Of a stretch of 64,000 nt of DNA, positions 18,576 to 28,173 are shown one piece after another. The position numbers and the translations under genes were made by a program. Source of the stretch: Novipirellula caenicola (GTDB lineage Bacteria; Planctomycetota; Planctomycetia; Pirellulales; Pirellulaceae); assembly GCF_039545035.1 (NCBI RefSeq), contig NZ_BAABRO010000012.1, forward strand, positions 235,157 through 299,156, read 5' to 3'. Each line of letters begins with the position of its first letter. Position 1 is the stretch's first letter. A model generated the notes under the pieces. It had not been told where the DNA came from and ran no database searches. It saw only the letters and a list, made by a program, of their open reading frames with translations.

Positions 18576-18756
18576 TGAGTCGTTGGAAATTGGTAGTTTT
18601 GGATATACCCTAGCCAGAATAAGTCATTTCTCACGAGGCTAGCAAGAAATACAATGTCATTATATCACAAACTAGGTTTACCGTACTGATCACGCCTTTT
18701 TCAGGATTCGAATTCGATTCGAAGGCGGAGGTTGGGCAACTCGAAAGAATCGATCT
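18576..18756. promoter_or_regulatory. divergent control region, AraC regulator / glycan operon
   Basis: An AT-richer 181-bp gap between the divergent AraC-type gene and the GH116 gene. It should contain both promoters and the regulator's binding sites. The stretch around 18600-18690 has low GC and several TA-rich hexamers, but I cannot name a specific operator. Confidence 0.5.
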
Positions 18757-21700
18757 ATGGGCTCTACGGCACGAGTATGTATCGCGCTCTCCGCTATGGC
18801 GATTGCAATTTCTGGTGATTTCACTGTCGCTGACGAATCGCTAGCTGACAAATTGAGTTCGTTAAGTTTCAAGAACACCGGCGTCGTTTCGCAGGACATG
18901 GAATTTGTCCGGCCCGAGCGGAAAGTTCATTACATTGAAACCGATGAAGCATGGTTTGGAAAAAGTGATCGCTACCTTCATCAACTGAAAAACCGCCAGC
19001 CGACAAGTCCTCCCTCAGGCATGCGTTCATCTGTTCCGCTCGGTGGCCTCGGTGCAGGCACAGTTGAAATACGAGCGGACGGTAGTTTTAAAGATTGGAA
19101 TATATTTAACAATGCTCCTGCAACAACACCCGACAAGATTCAGATCGACGATGCATTCCTCGGCATTCGCACGCGCACTTTCGACGGAACGACATCGGCC
19201 AAGACCGTGCGAACACATCCATCCGGTGAACTGCCTGCAATCGAATCGATTGAGTACTCGGGTGCGTTTCCGGTATCGCGACTGAAGTTGGATGACCCCG
19301 ACCTGCCGATCAAGGTGACCGTCTTCGCCTATTCCGAATTTCATGTTCGAAATTCAGATCGCTCAGCGACGCCCTGCGCGTTGTTCAGCTTTTTGCTCGA
19401 GAATGCGGAAGACAATCCTGTCGATGTGGATTGTTCCTTCTTCCTGCCCAACGCGATCGAAGGAGAATTTCGCCAGGACAACGGGTTGGTTCTGGCAAAG
19501 TCGGGTCAGGACGCGATGGCTGGAGAAATGACACTTGCCGCGTGCGGTACCGATCGAACATCTTTTGGCACGTCCGATGATCTGAAAGTTTTGTGGACTT
19601 CGTTTGCATCCGATGGCAAGTTCCCGCAACTTGGCTTGAATGAAGGACATGGCTTCGGTGCGATCACTGGGGCAGTTCGACTAGAGGCCGGCCAAGCTCG
19701 CGTTGTCACTATCGCGTTGGGCTGGTTCTTTCCCAACCGAAAGCACTACGTCGAAGAAATCGGAAACTATTATTCGCGGTTATTTGATGATAGTACCGAT
19801 GTTGCATCCACGGCGCTGAGTCGATTGCCGGAAACGATCGACGGCATCCGCCGATGGCACCAAACGTGTTTCGACAACAGCTTGCCGGAATGGTTGCAAG
19901 ACTCATTGGTCAACAGCGCCGCAACGATGTTCAAGACCAGCCTATGGACGGCCGATGACCGGTTTCGGCAGTACGAATCGTTCTCGTGTCCGAACGTAGA
20001 GCCTATCCACATCACCTTTGCCCGTTCTTTGCCTTACGACCTGTTCTTCCCTGATCTGGCCAGGAACATATTCTCCACATTTGCGGAATTCCAGCAGGAA
20101 GATGGTTACATCCAAGAGAAAACTTGTGGTCGAGGGCCAGCGGCTCAACCTTTCGGCTTGGATGCACCGCCGAAGAACGGGCGAGTTCTCGGTGACTGCT
20201 GCCCGTCGTTTATTTTGACGGTCTATAAGGCTCACAAATGGTCGACTGACTCATCCTTTGTTGATGAAATGTGGCCACACGCAAAGAAAGCTGCGGAGTG
20301 GCAAATTCGTCGCGCCGAACAATTGGGTGTGCCAAATCGCTTGGCTTCGACCTATGACTTGTCGAATTTCCAAAGCAAGGACATCGTATCCTATAATGCC
20401 TTCATGCATTTAGCGGCCATGAAGGCCAGCATTGCACTCGCAGAAGCATACGGCGACGAAGAGTTCGCGATTCGCTGTCGCCATAGTTTTGAATCCGCAA
20501 CCAAGTCGATCGATCAGAATCTTTGGGAAGGTAAGTACTATCGAAACTGGTGGGATGCCAAAATGGGAGCTCCTAGTCTGATCCACGTAGACACGCTCTA
20601 TGGTCAACTGTGGTCCAGCATCCTTGGGCTCGGTGAATTAGTGGATCGCGATAAAATGCTGTCGCACTTGCAGATGGAAAAATCGGCTTGCGACACGCCG
20701 TTTGGTTTGGAGGTGATCACTGACACCGAGAAGGTGCGAAGTCCCACTCGACGAGATATTAACAGTACCGTTTGGCAAGGCGGGTCGATGACCTGGAGTG
20801 TACTGAATTTGTATCTAGACCAGGATGTCGACGACGGTTTGGCGATGGCGGAGAAGGTTATCAACCATTGGAGAGTGCAACTGAACGACCAATGGGACTA
20901 TCGCGATCTGACCGCCGCTTGGGACGGAATGCCTTGGTGCAATTCTCACTACACGCGACAGTTGACGTTTTGGTCGTTGCCAATGGCGCTCTCGGGTCAA
21001 GAGTACACGGCTAAAGATGGCACGCTCTCGTTCTCACCGCGTATCAAGGCTCCCTTTCGGCTCCCATTTTACCTCCCGCAGGCCAATGGCGTACTCGAAG
21101 CACTGCCAGGAAAACAGCCTACACTACGAGTCATCGACGGGAAGATTAAGTTGAGCAAGGTGACTGTGAATGGCAAGGAAATTGAATTCAACATCGGACT
21201 GCAGAGTCCAACGGAGCGAACAATAGGTGGGGGCACGGGACCAGGGAGAGAAGTCGTTGACGATGAAATTCTGCCAATCCTTCGCAAAGCGGGCGTGCCT
21301 GAAGCTTGCGAAGAACTGGGGATCAATTTCAGCGACACATTCGGTCGCCTCAACGCCACTCCCAACCATCCCTATCGTCTCTATCGATGGTCGGTTTCTC
21401 AAGGTGAAAATGGGGATCCGGTGATCAATGCACTTCCACCGGAAGAAGAGATGGGCTGGACCCCATGGGAATGGTGGACAATCGAGAACGGCAAACCCGT
21501 CCACCTGGAAAAGGTTCAGTTCCCCGTTAAAGAACCTATTCAACGTGGGATCGTTCGTTGGTACACGCTCGACTCCTCGGATGATCTGACACCTCGATTC
21601 TTGCGTGAAGCTGCCGATCTAGAAACTTACCTTCGCCAGGCGCGGATTGACGTCGGTAGCGAGTGGCTAGGCTTGGATTTTAAAAAGGTCTTCATTGATT

Positions 21701-22017
21701 CGCTGACAGATGAGACGAAAGAGCGTTATCGAAAGATGCGATGGGCGATAGTGCCCCACGTTCTCGCTGCGGACGGGCCAGTCGTCTGCGCCCTGCCCCG
21801 CGAAGGAAGATTTGATGTTGATCCATATGAGTGCTGGTACACCGACGGAAAAACTCCGCAAATCCACCACCTGCACTACACCCAGAAAACACCCAAAACG
21901 ACAGGAACTTGGCTTGAGCACCGCGGAACGCCTCAGCGTTCTCCCGAGGTCCTTGGTCGCGTTTGGCATTGGTACGACGATCCTAGCATGATACCCGCCT
22001 TGGAGTTCGAAAGATGA
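18757..22017 (+). CDS. GH116-type glycosidase (GBA2/glucosylceramidase-like) with C-terminal tandem domain
   Basis: A 1086-aa, probably exported protein (hydrophobic stretch at residues 6-20). Residues about 85-790 match the GH116 family: SSVPLGGLGAGTVEIRADGS near the N-terminus, then an (alpha/alpha)6 catalytic part with DCCPSFILTVYKAHKW and WDGMPWCNSHYTRQLTFWSL. GH116 enzymes hydrolyse beta-glucosides or xylosides, including glucosylceramides. The last 260 residues (from about 830) are unusual and contain two related units, each with a W...G-P-V-(I/V)-x-ALP core. The downstream sulfatase overlaps by ATGA, so this is the first gene of an operon. Confidence 0.85.
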   Translation: MGSTARVCIALSAMAIAISGDFTVADESLADKLSSLSFKNTGVVSQDMEFVRPERKVHYIETDEAWFGKSDRYLHQLKNRQPTSPPSGMRSSVPLGGLGAGTVEIRADGSFKDWNIFNNAPATTPDKIQIDDAFLGIRTRTFDGTTSAKTVRTHPSGELPAIESIEYSGAFPVSRLKLDDPDLPIKVTVFAYSEFHVRNSDRSATPCALFSFLLENAEDNPVDVDCSFFLPNAIEGEFRQDNGLVLAKSGQDAMAGEMTLAACGTDRTSFGTSDDLKVLWTSFASDGKFPQLGLNEGHGFGAITGAVRLEAGQARVVTIALGWFFPNRKHYVEEIGNYYSRLFDDSTDVASTALSRLPETIDGIRRWHQTCFDNSLPEWLQDSLVNSAATMFKTSLWTADDRFRQYESFSCPNVEPIHITFARSLPYDLFFPDLARNIFSTFAEFQQEDGYIQEKTCGRGPAAQPFGLDAPPKNGRVLGDCCPSFILTVYKAHKWSTDSSFVDEMWPHAKKAAEWQIRRAEQLGVPNRLASTYDLSNFQSKDIVSYNAFMHLAAMKASIALAEAYGDEEFAIRCRHSFESATKSIDQNLWEGKYYRNWWDAKMGAPSLIHVDTLYGQLWSSILGLGELVDRDKMLSHLQMEKSACDTPFGLEVITDTEKVRSPTRRDINSTVWQGGSMTWSVLNLYLDQDVDDGLAMAEKVINHWRVQLNDQWDYRDLTAAWDGMPWCNSHYTRQLTFWSLPMALSGQEYTAKDGTLSFSPRIKAPFRLPFYLPQANGVLEALPGKQPTLRVIDGKIKLSKVTVNGKEIEFNIGLQSPTERTIGGGTGPGREVVDDEILPILRKAGVPEACEELGINFSDTFGRLNATPNHPYRLYRWSVSQGENGDPVINALPPEEEMGWTPWEWWTIENGKPVHLEKVQFPVKEPIQRGIVRWYTLDSSDDLTPRFLREAADLETYLRQARIDVGSEWLGLDFKKVFIDSLTDETKERYRKMRWAIVPHVLAADGPVVCALPREGRFDVDPYECWYTDGKTPQIHHLHYTQKTPKTTGTWLEHRGTPQRSPEVLGRVWHWYDDPSMIPALEFER

Positions 22018-23486
22018 TTAATGCAAAAAAACTACTTTCGAGGCTATATTTTTGCTGCCTGGTGGCGATGGTACTTAGCAATGCGTCTGAGGCCCAAGGG
22101 TTAGGCACGCATCAACGCCCCAATATCGTTTTTATCTTGGTGGACGACTTTGGTTGGAACGACGTCGGGTACAACGGTAGCACGTTTTACGAAACTCCTC
22201 GAATGGATGGTTTATCCAAGGAATGGATGCGATTCGACAACTGCTACACACCCAGTCCGATGTGTTCGCCGACGCGTGTCAGCATCCTAACTGGAAAGAA
22301 CCCCGCGCGACATGGAGTGACTCAGTGGCTGATGGGAAGTGATACCGCTTACGTTCGCGAAGGTGAAATGCCCAGAGTCTACTGCCCCGGTCCGAAGTCG
22401 CAGGGAATTCAAGACAGCGAATGCACTGTCGGCGAAACGTTCCGTGACGTTGGTTACGAGACCGCTTTTTATGGCAAGTGGCACATGGGACCGTTTAAGA
22501 CCACCGGTGGACCGAAACGGCATGGCTTTGATTCACAGCTTGCCGTTATTGAAGCCAACGGATGCTCGATGTTCCATCCCTTTGGCAATCACAACTACTT
22601 TCCCGATTCCATGCCGGGAGACAATTTCACCGATTTATTGACAGATGCCGCCATCGATTTTGTCACAAGGAAACGAGACACTCCCTTCTATCTGCACCTG
22701 TGTCATTTCGCGATGCACGATCCGATCAAATCCAAGAACAATCTACGAACGCGGTTTGAAGCCAAATTGAGCGGGCTTCCCAAACTGGAAGTGGATCGCG
22801 AGTTGGATCGATATGGGCACAGTCCACAAAAACTTCGACAGGATGACCCTGACTACGCAGGCGAATTAAAAACTCTGGATGAAAACATTGGACGCCTAGT
22901 GGACAGCCTGATCACCGCAGGAATGTACGACAATACGATTATCATTCTGACGGGTGACAATGGCGGACGAAGTTCATTCTTTAAGCCGCATCCAACGTCG
23001 ATGCGCCCGCTAAGAACGGGGAAGACTTTCCTATTTGAGGGTGGCATTCGAACACCTTTGTTGATCCACTGGCCCGGGCATAGCTTGGCAGGCCTTCGTT
23101 CCGATGTCCCCGTCACCAGCATGGACTTTTATCCGACACTCCTGGAAATGGCTGGCGTTCCGTTGATGCCAACGCAACATGTCGATGGCGTAAGTCTTGT
23201 CCCTCTATTGCGAGGTGAAACAATCAGCCGCAATACCCTCTATTGGCATTTCCCACACTACCAAGGCGAGGGTGCTTATCCAGCCAGTGCAATTCGCAAG
23301 GGCGATTACAAGCTGATCGTCAACTACCACCATGACGACTCGCTTTTGTTTAATGTAGTGAACGACCCCAATGAAACAAACAACCTCGCTACTGCAATGC
23401 CCGGGAAGACCAAAGCGTTAAAAAAACAGCTGATGGCATATCTGGATGAAACAGGGGCACATATTCCGCAAACTCTAACCAAGTAA
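22014..23486 (+). CDS. formylglycine-dependent sulfatase
   Basis: A 490-aa type I sulfatase with a signal peptide (LSRLYFCCLVAMVLSNASEA). RPNIVFILVDDFGWNDVGYN carries the Asp pair for the metal, and C-S-P-T-R at Cys-84 is the formylglycine modification site. GKWHMG and TGDNGGRSSF are further active-site segments. It hydrolyses sulfate esters, most likely on a polysaccharide. The start overlaps the GH116 stop (ATGA), and the SGNH gene follows 10 nt downstream. An anaerobic or FGE-type maturase would be needed elsewhere in the genome. Confidence 0.96.
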   Translation: MINAKKLLSRLYFCCLVAMVLSNASEAQGLGTHQRPNIVFILVDDFGWNDVGYNGSTFYETPRMDGLSKEWMRFDNCYTPSPMCSPTRVSILTGKNPARHGVTQWLMGSDTAYVREGEMPRVYCPGPKSQGIQDSECTVGETFRDVGYETAFYGKWHMGPFKTTGGPKRHGFDSQLAVIEANGCSMFHPFGNHNYFPDSMPGDNFTDLLTDAAIDFVTRKRDTPFYLHLCHFAMHDPIKSKNNLRTRFEAKLSGLPKLEVDRELDRYGHSPQKLRQDDPDYAGELKTLDENIGRLVDSLITAGMYDNTIIILTGDNGGRSSFFKPHPTSMRPLRTGKTFLFEGGIRTPLLIHWPGHSLAGLRSDVPVTSMDFYPTLLEMAGVPLMPTQHVDGVSLVPLLRGETISRNTLYWHFPHYQGEGAYPASAIRKGDYKLIVNYHHDDSLLFNVVNDPNETNNLATAMPGKTKALKKQLMAYLDETGAHIPQTLTK

Positions 23487-23495
23487 CTGTTATTA

Positions 23496-24263
23496 ATGAC
23501 GAAGAATATGATCCTGATCGCGATAGCTGTGTGTGGCATGATGCTTGCAGGAGACCTTCGCGCGGAAGAAAATCCCGCGGCCTTCGCGGCGCCACGGGAG
23601 ACGACGGGAAAGCACCAATGGGTAGCAAACCATTATGCTCGCATGATGGCGCTGGCAGATCAATCGCCGGAGAAATTCAAGATCGTTTTCGTGGGCGATT
23701 CAATTACCAAGAAGTGGCTTGATTTGTCGGGTTCCCTGTGGGCAGACAACTTCGGCGACGTTGACAGCCCGTATTATGCGTTAAACCTAGGTGTTCCCGG
23801 TGACCGTACAGAGCATGTGCTTTATCGATTGAAATCCAAAGCCGACGGCGGCCTTGGCAATCTGGACAACCCCGCGATCCAGCCGAAAGTAATCGTGTTG
23901 ATGATTGGCACCAACAACCTATTCCCACCCCACAACGCTCAACAGATTGCAGGTGGAATTGAGGCGGTTGCGGAACGCTTGCGAGAATTACGTCCCGACG
24001 CTGCGTTGGTCATCTGCTCGATGATACCTTGTCACAATCCCGACAAGAACAAGCAACAGGTGATACCAGCCAACGAAACGCTTCCGGCGTTGGCTGAGCG
24101 CATGGGCGACAATGTTCATTTCCTGGACCTGTACCCTGCGTTTCTTAATGAGCGAGACGAGAAAGACCAAAACTTCTATGTTGACGGTCTCCATATCAAT
24201 GAACAAGGCTATGAAGTGTGGCTTCGTCGAATGATGCCGATATTGAAAATGACTCTTCACTAA
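23496..24263 (+). CDS. SGNH/GDSL-family hydrolase
   Basis: A 255-aa exported esterase-like enzyme with signal peptide MTKNMILIAIAVCGMMLAG. Four SGNH blocks are visible: GDSI with Ser-69, NLGVPGDRT with Gly-99, IGTNN with Asn-140, and VDGLHINEQGY with the Asp/His pair near the C-terminus. It resembles the PAF-acetylhydrolase-type branch. With the sulfatase and glycosidase it would remove acyl groups from a decorated glycan; that substrate role is inferred. Confidence 0.92.
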   Translation: MTKNMILIAIAVCGMMLAGDLRAEENPAAFAAPRETTGKHQWVANHYARMMALADQSPEKFKIVFVGDSITKKWLDLSGSLWADNFGDVDSPYYALNLGVPGDRTEHVLYRLKSKADGGLGNLDNPAIQPKVIVLMIGTNNLFPPHNAQQIAGGIEAVAERLRELRPDAALVICSMIPCHNPDKNKQQVIPANETLPALAERMGDNVHFLDLYPAFLNERDEKDQNFYVDGLHINEQGYEVWLRRMMPILKMTLH

Positions 24264-24640
24264 GATCGCAGAAGAAAGCGAGGTTCAAGGAGAGCAGATC
24301 GAAAAACCTTGCGATAATTGACGCTTTGCAAGCGTTCGGCAGAACTAGCGTTTTGCTGGTTTTCATTGGCGGGAGCGGCGGGCTTTGGTTTGAGCGGCGG
24401 GGGCGAGCGATTCTTGTTGACGATAGGTTCGGATCGATTGGGATGCGCGGCGGCCGAGTGATCCGGTAGTAGTGACTCTAGTTCACCTTTGCTGCCTGTC
24501 AGACAGCGGAGCGCGTCGTCCAGGTACGCCCACAAATCCTGTTGCTGACGCCGCTCACCCGCGACGAGCGTATGCACCCAGCGGTTGCGGCCGCATACCA
24601 AGATCTGAGCGTGCCAACTCAACCAGCTGTTTGTCTTCAC
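24260..24640 (-). CDS. hypothetical Pro/Asn-rich protein
   Basis: A 126-aa frame starting at GTG 24640, with a strong AGAGGAGAGGAA ribosome site that is also the 3' end of the upstream 60-aa frame; the two overlap as GTGA. It reads MKTNSWLSWHAQILVCGRNR, then a Pro/Lys/Asn-rich middle. No family recognised. The coupled overlap and ribosome site make it likely to be real. It converges tail-to-tail with the SGNH gene (4-bp overlap of coding ends). Confidence 0.5.
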   Translation of the reverse strand: MKTNSWLSWHAQILVCGRNRWVHTLVAGERRQQQDLWAYLDDALRCLTGSKGELESLLPDHSAAAHPNRSEPIVNKNRSPPPLKPKPAAPANENQQNASSAERLQSVNYRKVFRSALLEPRFLLRS

Positions 24641-24819
24641 TTCCTCTCCTCTAGCCGATGGAAGAATGCACGGATGTCCACAAATGCGTTGCGAAGGAGG
24701 GATGGCCGACTACCTGGTTTTACATCGCTTCCATTGGTGAAAAGCCTTGGTTTATCTACCTGAGTGATGGATTCGTTGGCCAGTGCCTTACGAATCGATT
24801 GCTCGAACAAGTTTGGCAT
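24637..24819 (-). CDS. hypothetical short protein, coupled to downstream gene
   Basis: A 60-aa frame MPNLFEQSIRKALANESITQ... ending HRLEERK-stop. Its stop overlaps the next start (GTGA) and its last codons form that gene's ribosome binding site, so the pair looks like a translationally coupled unit. It may be an unrecognised phage or island gene. Confidence 0.45.
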   Translation of the reverse strand: MPNLFEQSIRKALANESITQVDKPRLFTNGSDVKPGSRPSLLRNAFVDIRAFFHRLEERK

Positions 24820-25459
24820 CGTGCTAATTCTTTAACTCTGAATAACGGAAACGATTGAGGCGGGTGCGAACTCAGTCGAGACATTGGGGCACAACCTCAA
24901 CCAGGATATGAGGTTTGTCTTCACGACAAATGCACCTGCCGGCAAGGAACGCGACTTCCCCTTACTCAGCAGATTCCGAAAGTTGGAGGCATGGCAACAT
25001 CTCACGGCGGAACCAGCATCCGCACACAGTGACGAGATCATGGCTGGTGTCCGTAGGGTACTTGCCAGCACAAGACGGCCATTTGAGTTGGGGATGTATA
25101 CAGATGTCGTCGAAGTAGGCAAACGAACTTACGAATATCTCAATCAACTGTCCCGCACGAACACAGATCTGAAAACAGTATTCCTTCCGATCGTAAAATT
25201 CGATCGCTACGAAGGTCTGCTCAATGCAATCCAAACAGCGCTCAGCTCGCCTATGGACATGAATTCGCAGCGTGGCGACGCTCGGTGAACGATTGGCAAA
25301 TGATTCCCAATAGAATTTCTCCGTACGTAGAGGGCGTGGGCAAGCGACTTCCTTCGGCCATGCCCGTTCTCAATTTGGTGCTCCGGAGGCCGACGCCGGA
25401 GTCTCTTACTCACCTTTTCTGCATACTCTGGTTTCCCTGACCGAGGCAGTTCATTTTCA
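24820..25459. other. right flank of cargo island
   Basis: About 640 bp before the terminase stop. A plus-strand frame of 134 aa (24884-25288, MGHNLNQDMRFVFTTNAPAG...) is amphipathic and could be a gene, but its ribosome site is poor and no family was recognised. A GC hairpin with CTCCGG and CCGGAG arms at about 25380-25401 precedes a T-rich stretch and may be a terminator for the minus-strand terminase or the plus-strand frame. Confidence 0.4.
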
Positions 25460-27727
25460 CTACTTGCGTTTTTTGCGTTGGAGCTCTCTGAAGCTTACGC
25501 GGTCCCGTTGGCGAGCGGGTGTAATGTCGGTCCCGAACAGAAGTGCACCTTGCATCGACGCAGCGACGGCGGCGCCGACTAGGCAGTCGAGCCAGTGGTT
25601 GTCGGGTTGATCAGGGCGGGCTTTCCATTCGTCGACGGTTCGTCCGCGGCCTTCAGTTTTGATGAAGTACTCGGCGGTGACTTGCTCGGCAAACATGCGG
25701 TGCTGCTCGGCTCGGTCGCCAAAGATGGAAAGGCATCCGCGGTCTCCCATCGATACGGCGAGCCGGGCGTGCGTAAATGACTTCCACCAGTTTGTGTCGT
25801 AAATGACATGCCGGATGGCACGTTTCCCGTGGATCGATGGGATCCGCCAATTCAATCCAATGCGGTCGCCTGGACGGCGCTTGTATTCGCTGAATGGATT
25901 CGAAGAAGCTCCCACGAACCTGCCATGTGAGGGCGGCAGAATTGAGGCGTGCGAGCTTTGCCGACAGAATTGATAGACGACGTTGGTGGAGTGTCCCCAG
26001 TTTGCGTCGACCAGACAGCGACCGATCTTCATCGCTGCACCGTCGTCTCGTTGCCACTCTCGACCCAGCAGTTCGCCCGTCAATGCCTGGAGGCCAGCAT
26101 AGATGCTGCCTTCGAGTCCGGTGCCTTCGGCGGCAGACGCAAGTGTATGACGGGCATCGCGAAGCGTGAAGTACGGTCGTTGCTGATCAGGGTATGTTCC
26201 ATAGTCAACGACATAGCCAGTAAAGTCGTCTTCCCAGGCAGCGACGACGTAGAACAGCAGCTTGCCTTGAACATCGATGAATGCAGTCAGATGATTGCCG
26301 GCAATCGGGACGCGTCGCCTTGGCATGTGATTGATCTTCGCTGCCACTTGGTCCGCGGTCAGTTGATCAGCACCAATAGTCTCTTCGGGTATCGGCTCGT
26401 TTTGATACTCAGCGAAAAACGCGGCTTCGTCTTGAAGCTTTAGGTTCATCGCGTGCTGGATCGCCGACAGCTCATCGTGGTTGAAGCGTTGCTTCCATGA
26501 GACGTCGGCGCCGGCGTCCATCGCGTCACGGTTCTTGCGATAGAACTCGGTGCCAGCCTCACCACCATCGCCGCGACGCAGGCCTTCGGCACGTATTTCG
26601 GCATACCGCTGCCATAGCGTTTCGTCGGTCGGAAACGAATTGACCATCCTCGTTCGCTCGCCATTCCACTCGGGATGCAGCTCGCGATTGAGGATATTGT
26701 CGGCCATATCACCTGGTCGAATGACCGTGCACGGCATGATGCCTGAGATCTTTTTGCCAGGGCCGGCAAGTCCGAGCACCGCGCCGGCGAGGATCGCTTC
26801 ACGATGAGCACATTGTGACAGCGATCGAGCGGATTCGTCGGTTTGCGGATCGTCTAACACAACGAGCGAAGGCCGGACCGTTTTACCATCGGGACGTTTA
26901 AACTTCATCCCTCGGATTCGCCCGGTAAGGCCGGCAACTTTGATGATCGCGCCGCTGGCACTGCTGCCGTCAATCGTCGGCAGGATGATTTCCTTTGCCG
27001 TCCACCCGATCTGGGTCCGTTTGCCTTGATACAGCTGTCCATTCGCTCAATTGGCGATTCCGTCAAGTGCCTGAATCGGATAGCAGACCTCGGGATAGTC
27101 CGCCAATAGGGTTTCGTTCGCGTCGAATTCGGTTTTAATCGAATCGAGCATGTCGCAGGCGTGCCCTTCGTCACTGCCGATCAAACAAACGAAGTCGCGG
27201 TAGCCGTTAAGCACCGCCCAAATGCAAGCCACCTCAGCGAGTGAGCTTTTACCGGACCCGCGTGCCATCGCGAGTGAAAACAAACCACCTCGCACGACTG
27301 CTTCTTCGATCTTGTGGATGACTTTCAGGTGTTCGGGGGACCAATCGAGATGGAACGTCAACGAAAAGTACGCCTCACAAAAGAATCGAAAGTTGCCCGC
27401 TGCCTTTGCCTTGCGTTCGGGGTTCTCGATTGTGGGTAAATCACCGATGTCTCGGCCTGCCTGTGCAATCGCTGCGTTTCGAGCACGGGCTTTCTCTTTA
27501 ACCTTTGCGTAGGGATCGTCATCAGCCGGCGGTTTCGGTTTGTGCCGCTTTTCAATTAGCCACGCGCTGAATTGCAAAAGGTTCACGTGCGTGCCATCAC
27601 CGATGCGAATGCCCGCTTCGGTTCGGTAGCGATAGAGCTGGCGGTCGTTAATGACGGTGCCAAGCGACGTGCTATTAAGTGTCCGGCAGCACTCGCTCGG
27701 TTTCATTCGCAGAATGTCAATCGCCAC
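25460..27727 (-). pseudogene. phage terminase large subunit, interrupted by an in-frame TGA
   Basis: One reading frame of 755 codons encodes a terminase motor/nuclease but has TGA at 27047-27049 (codon 227). Before it are a DNA-binding-like N-terminus (GIRIGDGTHVNLLQFSAWL) and Walker A ARGSGKSS at about 156-162. After it, the frame continues with ANGQLYQGKRTQIGWTAKE, Walker B SLVVLDDPQTDES at about 287-299, and a C-terminal nuclease with GKLLFYVVAAWEDDF and an Asp in CLVDANWGH. TGA probably replaced CGA (Arg). Internal restart at ATG 26906-26908 would lack Walker A, so packaging activity is probably lost. Confidence 0.88.
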
Positions 27728-28055
27728 GATGCTTCTCCTGCAATAGCCATGCGGTGTAATTGACGACGTTCACGGTACCGTCCGAGTTGGTCGGTGCACC
27801 GGCGTTGATGTCGGCCTGGATTTGCTCGACCGGAACGCGTTTTCGGTAGGCGTTGCTCAGCAAACTCGCCAATCGTTCGACCGGCATTCGTTTGACATCA
27901 ACAGGGGCTGGCTTGTCATCCATGACGGGCTCTTTGGGAAGATTCACGACACACCGCACACGTCGGCGACTGTGCGGCAGGAATGCATGTTTGGCATGAT
28001 CGGCCACATGTTTCGGTCGGCCACAGTGGGGCCAAAACTGGCGGCGTGTTGGCAT
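27717..28055 (-). CDS. terminase small subunit-like protein
   Basis: From ATG 28055 the product is 112 aa; a shorter start at ATG 27921 has a better AAAGAG ribosome site. The N-terminal part has Cys/His pairs (HCGRPKHVADHAKH, RRRVRCVVNLP). The C-terminal part (DGTVNVVNYTAWLLQEKH) is strikingly similar to residues 44-62 of the terminase large subunit (DGTHVNLLQFSAWLIEKRH). It overlaps the terminase start by 11 bp. A DNA-recognition role in packaging is inferred. Confidence 0.6.
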   Translation of the reverse strand: MPTRRQFWPHCGRPKHVADHAKHAFLPHSRRRVRCVVNLPKEPVMDDKPAPVDVKRMPVERLASLLSNAYRKRVPVEQIQADINAGAPTNSDGTVNVVNYTAWLLQEKHRGD

Positions 28056-28099
28056 GAAAAGAAAGCTGGAAATTACTAGAACATTACTGCCGAGTTTGG

Positions 28100-28139
28100 C
28101 TTGAGGTGTCTCAAAACGCATGGCTCATGTGTGTCAACG
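28100..28139 (+). promoter_or_regulatory. repeated phage promoter element P1
   Basis: CTTGAG at 28100-28105, 18 bp, CTCATG at 28124-28129, then TGTGTCAACG. It lies 34 nt upstream of the amidoligase start. It is one of five copies with identical spacing in the next 3.5 kb. Confidence 0.8.
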
Positions 28140-28173
28140 CAAACGAATTACACACGCCTTTCGGAGACACGCC

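Noticed and set aside
25380..25401. GC hairpin as a certain terminator
   Set aside because: The stem is short (about 6 bp) and the T-run is broken, so it is only mentioned as a possibility.
9466..27049. Recoding of TAG or TGA as sense codons in the prophage
   Set aside because: TAG terminates the terminase gene itself (25460-25462) and TGA ends other genes in the same operons, so a changed code is unlikely. Simple nonsense mutations explain both cases.
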